A stretch of 17,681 nt of DNA, taken from assembly GCA_910592205.1 (NCBI GenBank), contig CAJVPJ010000743.1:1-17681 (forward strand), read 5' to 3'. The position numbers and the translations under genes were made by a program. The notes below the pieces were generated by a model. That model worked only from the letters and a program-made list of their open reading frames with translations. It did not search any database and was not told the origin of the DNA. The stretch is from Paraglomus occultum (lineage: Eukaryota > Glomeromycota > Glomeromycetes > Paraglomerales > Paraglomeraceae). Below are positions 1 through 13,505 of the stretch, one piece after another; the stretch's first letter is position 1, and each line of letters opens with the position of its first letter.

Positions 1-2
1 TT

Positions 3-71
3 TGAAATAATGTTGGTGAACATTTGTCGGTGAAATAATTGTCGGTGAAATGATTGTCGGCGAAATGATCG
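3..71. repeat. 15-bp minisatellite (about 4.7 units)
   Basis: Five consecutive units are visible: 3-16, 17-30, 31-45, 46-60 and a partial 61-71. The best unit is tgaaataattgtcgg, with variants in the second half. The first two units are 14 bp and more diverged, so the array is decaying or truncated at the window edge. Unit length and core (tgtcgg followed by a GAAAT-like block) match the pair at 1468-1497. Confidence 0.8.
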
Positions 72-1467
72 CCTCCCATCCGTTATACTTATTTTATTGT
101 GAGTATCACATGTTATGTAACACAACATTGCACTAGCTTATTTGGTACCCGACCAACATCTAAACGCCATCTTAATACAGAATTTTTTACCATCAAAAAA
201 ACGATACACTTATGAATACAAACAATTAACGCCACTTAATTATTTCTTTATACAAAGAAATAGTGAATATAATATTGATAATTTACAATTCGCTAACTAA
301 AAGCATTTACCGTAACAGTGCCAACATATAAATACAAGCCATATGTAATAGATACTTTCTGTTTCACTCTATGCACAAAACAATTTGCTTTGACATTATG
401 TCTCACAACATACTGAATATATACTCATTTGCTGACTATAAAGAAATGATACTTTTCTAATTTAAATGTACCATCGTACACATTTTTACCTGACGCTTTC
501 AATAAACGTTACCATCCGCGCGTACGAATCATCCACAAAATAATCAATTTCTAAATTCTGTCGCTTTGATATTGACTCAATAATACTACAATCAATTCCC
601 TTGCATCCCTTGCGCATATTGTGGCCAACTTCTATATCCAGGGAAAGGCTAAAGCGGAGCAGAACGTGATCCCGTATTCGCGGTTTTATTGGCTGTCATA
701 CAAATTTGACCAATGGGATCGCCTCCGCTTTATATTTAGACATGCCCTATATCCAGAAAAAGCTACCTGGGTTGCACAGGAAGATCTGTCAACATATGCT
801 TATTCCAGTTATATCCATAGAAGACATCGCTCATCCTGGTACAACCTGCAGTAAGTTGGCTCCAACAACACATCCATATCTCCATAGTTATTCTACTCTT
901 GCCAACTGATTATTACAAATGCATAATGCCTCAGAAATGTCTGCATGGCCTACTGCCTTTCCTATATCGCAAGATAACTCAGTAACATTGTTTCAACATA
1001 ATGATGCAATTGTCCCGAATTTTGACTTTGCAGAAGAAGTGCATAATGAAGATTTATTGTATTCACGATTAGCAGCAGGTTTCCTTTGTTCCGCTGATGG
1101 TAACAATCTTTCCAGCCAATACATAATCATATCCAAAAAAAACTTTGTCATAGTCAGTTAACTGGAATACCGCTTATGACATTAAACGTTTGTGTATTAT
1201 AAACTGTACATTTGGCAATCTTTTGCAGTAGCTGAAATTAAAAGGAGAGAAAACACTGAAAACCCCATTTAAGCTTATGTGCGCTATACGGATTGCGTAC
1301 TGTCACTTAGACGGGATACTCTAAGGTTTTTGCTTATTAACATTTAACATTGGTAAAAGCTGTGTAGCTTGCGCAGCAGTTCTTACTAATCTAGTTTATA
1401 TGGAAATTTAATATGGGCTTCCCTATGTTTGTAATACTATGGATATCGTACCCCAATGATAATAACG
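72..1467. other. Unassigned AT-rich stretch, no recognisable gene
   Basis: I find no protein family, RNA gene or complete gene model here. Positions 682-1161 stay open in one plus-strand frame apart from a TGA at 907-909, and the overlapping frames are also fairly open, which weakens any single coding call. The translated text (for example ISIEDIAHPG near 805-835) matches no family I know. It could be an old gene or transposon relic. I treat 72-600 and 1162-1467 as non-coding. Confidence 0.4.
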
Positions 1468-1497
1468 ATTGTAGGGCAAATAACTGTCGGGCAAATA
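1468..1497. repeat. Tandem pair of 15-bp units related to the left-edge minisatellite
   Basis: Two adjacent 15-mers, attgtagggcaaata and actgtcgggcaaata, differ at two positions. They share the tgtcgg core and the 15-bp period of the array at 3-71, in the same orientation. The second unit ends exactly on the TA dinucleotide that borders the pogo-like element, so the element appears to have inserted at the edge of this repeat. Confidence 0.7.
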
Positions 1498-2183
1498 CCG
1501 TAGAGCGCTGACTAAAATACCCCCCTATGTATAGTACCCTGCAGCAGTTTAGGCCGAAAAAATTGTAAAAGACCCGGGTATTATACAAATCAAATATTAC
1601 GTTATTACGTGATGGGTATAAAATACTAATATACGAACAGTATGCTGTGACGTATACTTTAAACATATTGTGTAGAGGCAAACTTCACGAAGTCTTTAAC
1701 GAAACGCTTCGTCGCCAAAAGTTTATAGAATTTTATTTGTATAATGAGAGATTTTGCCTTTCTGCCAGGATGCAACTTTTCAACAAAAGGAGATGCTTCC
1801 ATTAGTTTATCTTTTTTCCTATCCAGTCTCTCACTTGCTTGGTTCTATGTCGAATCTGCTTGCTGTTTCTCGGATAGAATGGTGACGATAATAATAATAA
1901 ATGACAATAAGTTTTCCCTTCGCTGACCATTTTCTGCGAACTTGTTTAGTGATACGAAACCGTTTTGTAGGCCTGTTGGCGCGAACCATAGCATGTATCG
2001 AGAAAAAGAATATGAATTCGTGTATGTGTTGCATTGTCTTTATTTACATAGAATGTGTTACATAAACACTAGGGGGCTGTCAATGTATTACCATGGGTGT
2101 ACCAAAGTACCCACCGAGTAAAGTACCCCTCAAAAAAATGTGAAATGTAAAATACCCGGGGTACTTTAGTCAGCGCTCTACGG
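1498..2183. mobile_element. Pogo-like non-autonomous DNA transposon with TIRs and TA duplication
   Basis: The left end at 1498 reads CCGTAGAGCGCTGACTAAA and continues A-TACCCC. The reverse complement of the right end, ending at 2183, reads the same 19 bases and continues G-TACCCC, giving 26-bp inverted repeats with one mismatch. TA stands immediately outside each end (1496-1497 and 2184-2185), the target duplication expected for the Tc1/mariner/pogo superfamily. Subterminal AAAGTACCC or AAAATACCC motifs recur near the right end (about 2103, 2119 and 2150). The element is only 686 bp and holds just the N-terminal DNA-binding part of a transposase, with no DDE catalytic domain, so it is an internally deleted copy that would need a transposase supplied in trans. 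TIRs and TSD are seen directly; the pogo assignment rests on the encoded helix-turn-helix and the TA duplication. Confidence 0.85.
1660..2034 (-). pseudogene. Frameshifted helix-turn-helix remnant of a pogo/CENP-B-type transposase
   Basis: The minus-strand reading from about 2034 gives a basic start, then RRKWSAKGKLIVIYYY, then SIRETASRFDIEPSK. This is the layout of the CENP-B/Psq-like N-terminal helix-turn-helix of pogo-family transposases: an R/K-W-S-x-x-x-K-L entry, a helix, an A-x-x-F-x-I-x-x turn, and V-R-D-W in the recognition helix. The frame stops with TGA at 1831-1833. The family-like text continues in a second frame (VRDWIGKK) and then a third (DKLMEASPFVEKLHPGRK), so there are two frameshifts, one near 1834 and one in the A-run around 1811-1818 (read on the minus strand). 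Family-like text ends near 1745; the frame runs on to a TAA at 1660-1662. No DDE residues follow. It lies wholly within the TIR element and is its only coding content. Confidence 0.7.
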
Positions 2184-2361
2184 TATTTTTTTGTAACGTA
2201 AATAAGAAATCTCCGTCAGTTTATGAAACATGTGCTGCTGGCAAAGTCTTGAGGCCGCAGCTTCCTTCCTTCGAAGCCAGCAAAAAAAAACTTTTATATT
2301 AATTAATATTAATATGGAAATTTAATATTTCCCACTAAGCTCTTTATTACATTTCTCGTAG

Positions 2362-3481
2362 ATGGCTTCCAAACGTCGTAAAGGCTCCTCCTCGCGTGGT
2401 AATTTTAAGAAGCAGAAATCAACAACTTCAGAGTCAGACCACCTCTCCAACATTGATTTCCTCAGCAACTCAGCATCCCGATTCTTGCAACAAGATATTG
2501 ACTCATTGAGAGTGAAGTTTCAAGGAGCCTCAGGCAAATTTAGTGTTATTCCTAGAAATGCTGGTAAGGCTACCATTTTAATATTGTTCAATATTTGTCT
2601 CAGTGAATGTTTATATTAAAATTTCATGTATTGTGCAGTTACCAATTTTCCAGGGCAATATGTTCTTCCTCAAATTATAAATTACTCCAAACATACTGTC
2701 TGATTATGTGGAAACTTTAATGTTGACAGTCTTGGGATTACAAACCACTCTGTCCTGACCTTCATTAACAGACTGCACAAGGTTGTGTTGAATTCAGCTG
2801 TGGCAATAGGAACAGCTGAAACAAAAACTGACTCTCTGGTGGATGACCTGCTATGCATTGTTGAGCTAAATGAATGGCCTACATGGATTGAGTAATTATA
2901 GAGATTTCTTTTGTTTTTGATATATTTCAATGCCTAAGTTTGCTCTTCAAAACCTAGGAATCACCCACTGTTGAGATTGTTCATTAAAGGCCAACCTCAT
3001 GTCTCAGCAGACCCAGCATTTGTTATTAATACGAGATCAACAACATATGCACATGACTGTATGCGCGTATGATAGTTTTGGAGGTCTGCATGCTTTGATT
3101 GCTTAACATGCCCATAATTTTTGTCAACTCAAACAACTTTTTTAACAGGATAAACACATAAGAAAATTTAGGCCGGAAACTGGTTTTGGCGAAGTGCAGA
3201 TCGCTGCAGAAATGCTTGCGTGTGGATCTGAAAACATAGGTGCCGCCCGTGCAGTAATAGATCAAATTATATTTGGTGTCCGCGTCATTTCGACATACGT
3301 CACATTCTACAAAGCTGAAATTCGTGGAGGATATTGGACAGAACTTTCCAATGGTTTACCAACGCAGCATTCAGTCGTGATCAAAAGGTGGCCTCCGGCT
3401 AATACCGATCAGAGTGATTTGAACCTTGCAGATCCGGCTGGTAGGAGAGCAGTGTTGGGAATCGCTTATTGGCATTCGTGA
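2362..3481 (+). pseudogene. Four-exon lineage-specific gene, nuclease-like C-terminal region, interrupted by an in-frame TGA
   Basis: Exons 2362-2563, 2639-2891, 2958-3066 and 3149-3481 join with consistent phases (1, 2, 0) across GT...AG introns of 75, 66 and 82 nt. They give 298 codons with one internal stop, TGA at 2701-2703 (codon 89). The N-terminus is basic and serine-rich (residues 1-25). Exon 2 carries NRLHKVVLNSA and DSLVDDLLCIVELNEWP. Exon 4 reads DKHIRKFRPETGFGEVQIAA and then a V-R-V-I-S-T-Y-V-T-F-Y block. From memory this resembles a large family of hypothetical proteins in arbuscular mycorrhizal fungi, in which the segment before DKH reads E-D-K and recalls the E-x-K half of PD-(D/E)xK nucleases. 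That link is inference. Here the predicted junction gives R-D-K, so the acidic residue is missing. A one-base shift near 3465 would give a more family-like end (IGIREVILQ). I read it as a recently broken gene; a sequencing error is the alternative. ATG 2362 opens the basic N-terminus. Confidence 0.5.
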
Positions 3482-4149
3482 AGTTATTTTGCAATGAGAG
3501 AAACCACATGAGATGTAATAGTTAGAGATCACGGAGGAAGTAACGCTTCAAGCACGGCATGCGAAATTACCCAACTATCACTTCAGCCACTGTCAGCGCC
3601 ACTAATGCTAAAAGCAAACAGTTATGTAGCAATTAGAACTATCTTTCGCGCATGTAGTAAATAATAAGGCTCAGTTAATATTAACTCGTTTTGATACGAA
3701 TTCTTTCTCTATCAAACTAAACGACAGAACCTAGATCTCTCGTCATTATCACATTAACCTCGCTTACAGTAAAGACACACATAAGCTTACCCCAATGTAT
3801 ATGATACGAACACTTGAAACTAAACTGACGATCTGCAATTCTCTATTCCTCTAATTTTCTTTTTTCCTTGATCCTTGAAATGTGTCCGTTTAAGTACTTT
3901 TTCTGATCTTTCTTCCTGGTAAATTTCATAAATTATCTTTTCTTAGCCCAAATACTCCTTAATAGCCTGCGTGCTTTTTAATTTGAAAATATAAGGAGCG
4001 ATTTTTTCACCTTGGTCTTGTTTTAAAAGAACATAAAGTGCTTTAAAGCAAAAAAAATACTAAAATAATTTATATACTTAATATAAATATAAATGATATG
4101 GTTAACAGCTAAATAGTCAAAATATGTAACAAAATAAAAGCCATGACAA
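3482..4149. other. AT-rich non-coding stretch
   Basis: No open frame, RNA gene or repeat of note is visible. The sequence is strongly AT-rich, with A/T runs around 4040-4110. It separates the broken gene at 2362-3481 from the Mrr-like relic. Confidence 0.6.
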
Positions 4150-5304
4150 GTCAAAACAATTTCTCCAACTGCAGAGGAAATAAGAGAAATGATCAGTAGT
4201 CTAAACCGGAACTTAGATGAAAAATATGTAAGAGAAATTCGAGATTATTTCAAATATCGTTCTCATGAATTATAACACTTAAAAGACAAAGAGTTTAGAA
4301 AAGTCTTTATTCGTCATCTTTACTTTCATAAACATGCACTTTATTCCTGAATAGAACTTGACAAAGAAGTTAAGAATTTACAAAGAGAGAAGAATGAATT
4401 AATTGAAAAGAACGAGAATTAGAAGCAAGTCAAAAGGCACTGGAAGAAAACCAAGGGAGTTAGAATCTAGACTCAAAGAAGCAGAAGCGGGTCATTAGTA
4501 CCCTACCACTAAGTTGGGGTTTCAGAGTAGACTCTATACCGAAAACGCCGTCTGGAACGATACCGGGCGTGTGGAGAATAGTGTATCTTCAAACATTAAA
4601 GTCGCCAGTCAGGTACCCAGTCCTGGCGTATGGTGGACGGCCTGCTGCGAACGTTCTTCAAACGGTTAATAATTATGATGACGCAGTTACTCACATTTTG
4701 ACGGTGGTGTTGACTTGAGCGGGTTGGTTCAGAAAACTTTTTATAGCAATCCAGTGCAAGGTAACTATTACTATCGCCATTTATTTCAGAGATTAAACCT
4801 TATTTATACTATAGGGGGAGATGGGTTGCATATAAAGATGTACAGCGCTTTGAAGGAGCCTTATCGGGTGTCAATGAAGAAGTTGCTATTGGAATTATGG
4901 TAGCCCGATCCAAGAAAAGGTATATTTCTCTTGGACCGAAAAAAGAAGTCATTAATACAGAAATGCTTACATTACAAGAGGACACTAAAATGTTCACCCG
5001 AATGCTCGACGATAAACAGCAAAAAGAGCCAAAGAATAACATCATCTTAACAGACGAGCATGACTTACAAGTCCCGCCCGATATATAACGCATAACAAAC
5101 ACGGCACAACAGGCAAGTCCCGTCCAATCTATAACGCATACAAACACACGACAGGCGGCAGACAGGTGTATATTCAGATTTGATTGAATACATCGCTCTA
5201 ACAAAATATTGAGGGAAGAATTAAATGAAACTCGTTTAGAAGTTCAGCAATTAAGAATAGAAATTGCTGAACTTCGACATCTTCTAGTCTCTTTTTTAAA
5301 ATAA
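4150..5304 (+). pseudogene. Degenerate coiled-coil plus Mrr-like restriction endonuclease gene
   Basis: Fragments in different frames line up in the order expected for one protein. (1) 4168-4275 reads EEIREMISSLNRNLDEKYV and ends at a TAA. (2) About 4355-4490 is coiled-coil text (DKEVKNLQREKNELIEKNE, then a shifted ELEASQKALEENQ and ESRLKEAEAG). (3) About 4620-4690 is text like the start of an Mrr catalytic domain. (4) 4700-4723 encodes DGGVDLSG, and 4743-4760 in another frame encodes IAIQCK. These match the D and Q-x-K parts of the Mrr-type PD-(D/E)xK active site. (5) About 4840-5088 reads VQRFEGALSGVNEEVAIGIM and later NNIILTDEHDL, as in the C-terminal part of that domain, ending at TAA 5086-5088. 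(6) 5209-5304 encodes a leucine-zipper-like LREELNETRLEVQQLRIEI and ends at TAA. At least four frameshifts or stops separate the parts, so it is not functional. Mrr-type enzymes cleave modified DNA in bacteria; the role of fungal versions is not known to me. Confidence 0.6.
5068..5158 (+). repeat. Tandem duplication, 46 bp + 45 bp
   Basis: Copy 1 (5068-5113) and copy 2 (5114-5158) both begin caagtcccg and share the cores ataacgcata and caaacac, differing by a few substitutions and small gaps. The duplication falls at the end of the Mrr-like region, between the last catalytic-domain block and the C-terminal coil, and copy 1 contains the stop at 5086-5088. Confidence 0.8.
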
Positions 5305-5634
5305 TTTCGATATTTTATAAATAAGTAAAATATCATAATTTTTCTCATAATTAGTCTTTCGATGTTTCTGTATAAATAAATATTATAACTAAAGTTCGAG
5401 AACAATATGAAGACATGATATGATATGGAATAAGAATGATATAATTGCAAAATACTCGTAACAATTATTATCATTTGGGTTATAACTATATTATTACAGA
5501 ATTCCACTTTTATAGTTGAATATTTTTATGTCCCTTACGCCTACGTATCATTGTTCTTAGAAAATCGAAACATCACGTGCCTCAACCAGAAAATCGCCGA
5601 CTCGACTATTTTTCCTTGTTCTTCAGAAAGTAGA
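5305..5634. promoter_or_regulatory. AT-rich upstream region of the RBM42-like gene
   Basis: This 330-bp stretch between the relic and the RBM42-like start codon has no coding signal. The first two thirds are extremely AT-rich. The last 80 bases or so are more balanced and probably hold the transcription start and 5' leader, which is inference from position only. Confidence 0.35.
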
Positions 5635-6557
5635 ATGTCGAATCCCAACCAAACGTCCTCGGCTCAACAGTACGATGCAAACTCATATCTAAACGGTTCT
5701 CCTGCAGCAGCGGAGGCTCAGCAATTATCATATTACAACTACGATTATTCTTCGTACGGTCCCGCCGCAGGGTACTATCCCGGTTATGAAAACTATGATT
5801 ATTCCACCTACTCAAACTACTACTATCAATATCCAAACCCCATATCAGTCTCTGCTCCTACTACAACGCCGCCTGTAGTAGAAGCACCACCGACAATAAT
5901 CAATCCTGCTGGAAGTGCGTCTTCTGCAAAGAGTACCAATAACATCGTTGGTGTCGGATCAACAATAGGCCAGGAAGGATATACAATCCCAACAGAGAAT
6001 ACGAAACCGAATACACCAAAAAAGAAACAAAAGACTATAGTCAGAGCTGCCGGTGGAGAAGTTTGGGAAGATCCAACTCTATTAGAATGGGATCTAAGTA
6101 ATCATCTCAACTTTCGAAATCGCTTTTGTAATCGGTTTTTGTAAAAAGAAACATTACTCACTCTTACTCGTAAATCTTATAGACGATTTCCGACTGTTTT
6201 GCGGTGACTTGGGTAATGAAGTGACTGACGAAGTATTACACAAGGCATTTAGCAAATACTCGTCTGTTCAGAAAGCAAAAGTTATTCGTGATAAAAGGAC
6301 AGGCAAAACAAAAGGGTATGGCTTTGTCAGTTTTAAAGACGCTGATGAATTTGTAAAAGCATGGAAAGAAATGAACGGTAAGCGCAATTCTGTTTTCTTC
6401 AACTTTATGAAATCGTGTCTTGATTCCAAGTTGACGCTGACTTTTGTTTTATTATAAAGGCAAGTATGTTGGTAATCGTCCTATTAAGTTGCGCAAAAGT
6501 AGTTGGAAAGATCGAAATATCGAAGTAAAAAGCAGGAAGTACAATCCATACAAATAG
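5635..6557 (+). CDS. RBM42-like RNA-binding protein (single RRM)
   Basis: Three exons, 5635-6097, 6183-6377 and 6460-6557, join in phases 1 and 1 to give 251 residues. The introns are 85 and 82 nt (donors GTAATC and GTAAGC). The N-terminal half is low-complexity: residues 33-66 are 15/34 tyrosine with N, S, D and G, followed by a proline/threonine-rich linker. A conserved block GGEVWEDPTLLEWD leads into one RRM from about residue 157, with RNP2 LFCGDL (159-164) and RNP1 KGYGFVSF (198-205). The DKRTGKTKGYGFVSF and NGKYVGNRPIKLRK stretches are hallmarks of the RBM42 family, which binds RNA and is associated with splicing and stress-related mRNA handling in animals. The protein stops shortly after WKDRNIEV with a basic tail. 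The ATG at 5635 is chosen because no ATG precedes it in frame nearby. The gene faces the SMAP gene tail to tail, 169 bp apart. Confidence 0.9.
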
Positions 6558-6726
6558 AATTTTCTTTTCACTCTTGTAATGTAAATTATAATTCTTTCTC
6601 AGACTAAATAATTCGAACGAATAATGATGCTTATCTCTCCCAAACACTCATTACCCTCGTCTTCCCCCTACATCTTTCCTACCTTTCCGTAAATGCATTC
6701 ACATATACACATGCATATATTCTATC

Positions 6727-8106
6727 TCACTCAAATCCCAATCCAGAATTCCTTCCGGCTTGCATTCTTCTGTTAAGCCCATCCATGAACTGTTTCTCAA
6801 GATCTTCATTTACCCTACTAGACACGTTCGAATCGATAGCAGACTTTGACGTCATTAAAGATCCATAAAGTCCTTTTTTTCCTGATGTTGTGGATTCAAC
6901 ACTGGTATCTTTGGCCTGTTTCTTGGCTCCCATTAGGCGAAGGAATTTATCCTTCCTCTCATCATCTCCATTGAAGGTTGCTGAGTACCAATCGTTCCAA
7001 GTATCTTGGGACCTCTGACAAGATGGGATGCAATCGGAAGGATGAGTCGTGGATAAAAAGAGTTATGCAGGGGATATAGTCACATGACTCGGAGAAAAAT
7101 AACCGCTACGCACATTCTGCTCACAGCTCACTACAGTCTTGCCCGGTTTATCGTCCGATTCTTCTTGTTTAATCTTTTTGATTTTATCTCGGGATTTCTG
7201 ACAAGATGGGGATGCAATCGAAAGAATGAGTCGTGAATGAAAAGAGTTACGCGGAGGGGGAGGATATAGTCCAACATAATTTGTTGAAAAAAAAAACCAA
7301 GCTTTATTTGAATGTAAAAAGCAAATAACCATTCAGATTCTACGTACATTCTGCTCAGACCTGTCCGGTCTATCATCCGATCCTTGTTTAATCTTTTTGA
7401 TTTTATCTTTGGATTTCTACAAGATGGGAACGCAATCGAAAGGATGAGTCGTGAATGACAAAAGTTATGCGGGGGAGGGAAATGTTTGTTCAACATAATT
7501 TGTTGAAGTAAAAATACTTTATTTGAATAAAAAAAGCAAATAACCATTCAGATTCTACGTACGTTCTGCTCACTGCTCACTACAGACTTGTCCGGTTCAT
7601 CATCTAATTCTTCTCGTTTGATCCCTTTAAAGTCCTTAATTTCCCGACGGCTCTTATTCTTATCATTGCCTTTTTCAGATTTCTCTGCAGCATCCTTCCT
7701 TTTCTCTTTCTCCTTATATATTTTCTTCTCACCTCTGTTTGCGTCTGTACTGGCTAATGTACTTTTCGCATCACTTTGACTCGACCCCGACTGATCAGAC
7801 TGGCCACGTTCTCGTCGCTCGCTTTTTCTTTTCTCCTGGTTTTCTTCGGGTATATTGGGGTCTAGATCAGAAAGTCATATAGTTATCCTACGAATAAAAC
7901 CATGTGAAGGAATTCGCAATATTGAATGTCAATTAAAGACAACCGTGTCTTGTGCGCTTTGCTATTTTATCTTTGCTGTCTTGTGTTTGCTCTTCATCGT
8001 GTTTACGCTTCTTGCTATTTGAATGACTCTTTTTCTTGTGGTGCTTCTTTCCTTTCCTGTGACTTCCAATAGTCGCTCGTGTCTCACTAAACTTGGCTCT
8101 TGCCAT
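6727..8106 (-). CDS. SMAP-domain (small acidic protein-like) nuclear protein
   Basis: Five exons on the minus strand, 8106-7944, 7861-7563, 7416-7348, 7197-7114 and 7014-6727, join in phases 1, 0, 0, 0 to give 300 residues. The N-terminus is very basic (residues 17-36, RKGKKHHKKKSHSNSKKRKH), a likely nuclear localisation signal. The middle is charged and disordered (K/E/R/D/S-rich). The last exon (206-300) holds the SMAP domain: W-N-D-W-Y-S, then DDERKDKFLRLMGAKK, and an ending with E-K-Q-F-M-D-G-L-N-R-R. SMAP domains are small C-terminal modules of poorly characterised eukaryotic proteins; I know of no assigned biochemical activity. Exons 3 and 4 and the end of exon 2 are copies of one another, with their following introns. 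The start ATG is the first in the frame and lies 148 bp from the RPC2 start on the other strand. Confidence 0.85.
7015..7640 (-). repeat. Intragenic tandem triplication of exon end plus intron
   Basis: Reading the minus strand, three units each contain a short charged coding stretch ending in SEQN or CEQN, a donor (GTACGT, GTACGT, GTGCGT) and a homologous intron. The introns share GAATCTGAATGGTTATTTGC (first two), CACGACTCAT and the acceptor context CATCTTGT(C)AG. Exon ends lie at 7563, 7348 and 7114, giving periods of 215 and 234 bp. All boundaries are phase 0, so each added exon (69 and 84 nt) keeps the frame. The third intron (7113-7015, 99 nt) has lost its middle part compared with the other two (146 and 150 nt). 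Confidence 0.85.
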
Positions 8107-8254
8107 GGTTTTATGGAGGAGACCCTTGTCAGAAATTCGCTTTATAGTTACAATATCGGCGCAAAATATCGTCTAACCGAATATAGGACAACTACTTTCA
8201 CGTGCAATAAATTTGCTCCACAAAGATTCCTTGATCTGCTTTAAACTTTTCAAA
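8107..8254. promoter_or_regulatory. Shared divergent promoter region of the SMAP gene and RPC2
   Basis: Only 148 bp separate the two start codons on opposite strands, so this segment must hold both 5' leaders and both core promoters, or a single bidirectional one. No clear TATA box is placed convincingly for either gene. The assignment is by position. Confidence 0.6.
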
Positions 8255-13115
<4,861 letters not shown>

Positions 13116-13149
13116 TAATAGTATTGTTATCTTACAGTATTGTTCTAAC

Positions 13150-13155
13150 AATAAA
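13150..13155 (+). terminator. AATAAA polyadenylation signal after RPC2
   Basis: A canonical AATAAA lies 35 nt past the RPC2 stop codon, at the right spacing for 3'-end formation. It is seen in sequence; usage is inferred. Confidence 0.5.
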
Positions 13156-13379
13156 AATACCCAAAATTGTCGATCGTACGTAGGACTTGTCACAGGTGAT
13201 AATATAAAAATTGTCCACTAAATTTAACTATCTCCTTGAAATCTATTATGGTAGTAGTTTTACCGAGGCCTTGGCTCATCCGAAACGTCTTTATAAAATC
13301 ACACAGAATACCTAAAATTTTTAAATATAGTTCGGGCAATAAGAAGAATAAGAAAGGCTGGTCTTTTCTAACGCAATAT

Positions 13380-13410
13380 CCCCCCACCCCCCCCACACAC
13401 ACACACAACG
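13380..13410. repeat. C-rich / (CA)n microsatellite
   Basis: A C-run broken by single A residues passes directly into a short CA dinucleotide run, about 100 bp before the F-box start codon. It lies in the 390-bp gap between RPC2 and the F-box gene, which contains no other feature apart from a pyrimidine-rich stretch (about 13420-13440) and an A-run just before the start codon. Confidence 0.8.
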
Positions 13411-13505
13411 CATATATATTTCTCTCTCTTCCTTTTCGTCATACAAGTTCTTTGCACCTATTGTAATCCTCTTTACTACTCTACATACCAATCGTCAAAA
13501 AAAAA

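Noticed and set aside
621-1161. Overlapping open frames on the plus strand that could be a gene.
   Set aside because: Two plus frames overlap, the longer one contains a TGA at 907-909, no splice model restores it, and the translation matches nothing I know. Kept only as an unassigned stretch.
1391-1681. 96-codon open frame on the minus strand.
   Set aside because: It crosses the left end of the pogo-like element and its TIR, and its translation has no family features; a chance frame.
1398-2328. 17-bp direct repeat (atatggaaatttaatat) at 1398-1414 and 2312-2328, on both sides of the pogo-like element.
   Set aside because: The copies are not adjacent to the element ends (about 85 and 130 bp away) and are AT-rich; they may be chance and are not a target duplication.
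2698-2729. A 32-nt GT...AG segment that would splice out the in-frame TGA at 2701.
   Set aside because: It is not a multiple of three and would shift the frame away from the family-like downstream text; it is also shorter than any other intron here.
4809-5204. 131-codon open frame on the minus strand.
   Set aside because: It is antisense to the Mrr-like relic, whose plus-strand blocks match a known domain; the minus translation does not.
13190-13466. Open frames on both strands between RPC2 and the F-box gene.
   Set aside because: They cover the C-run/CA microsatellite and give low-complexity translations; no start context or homology.
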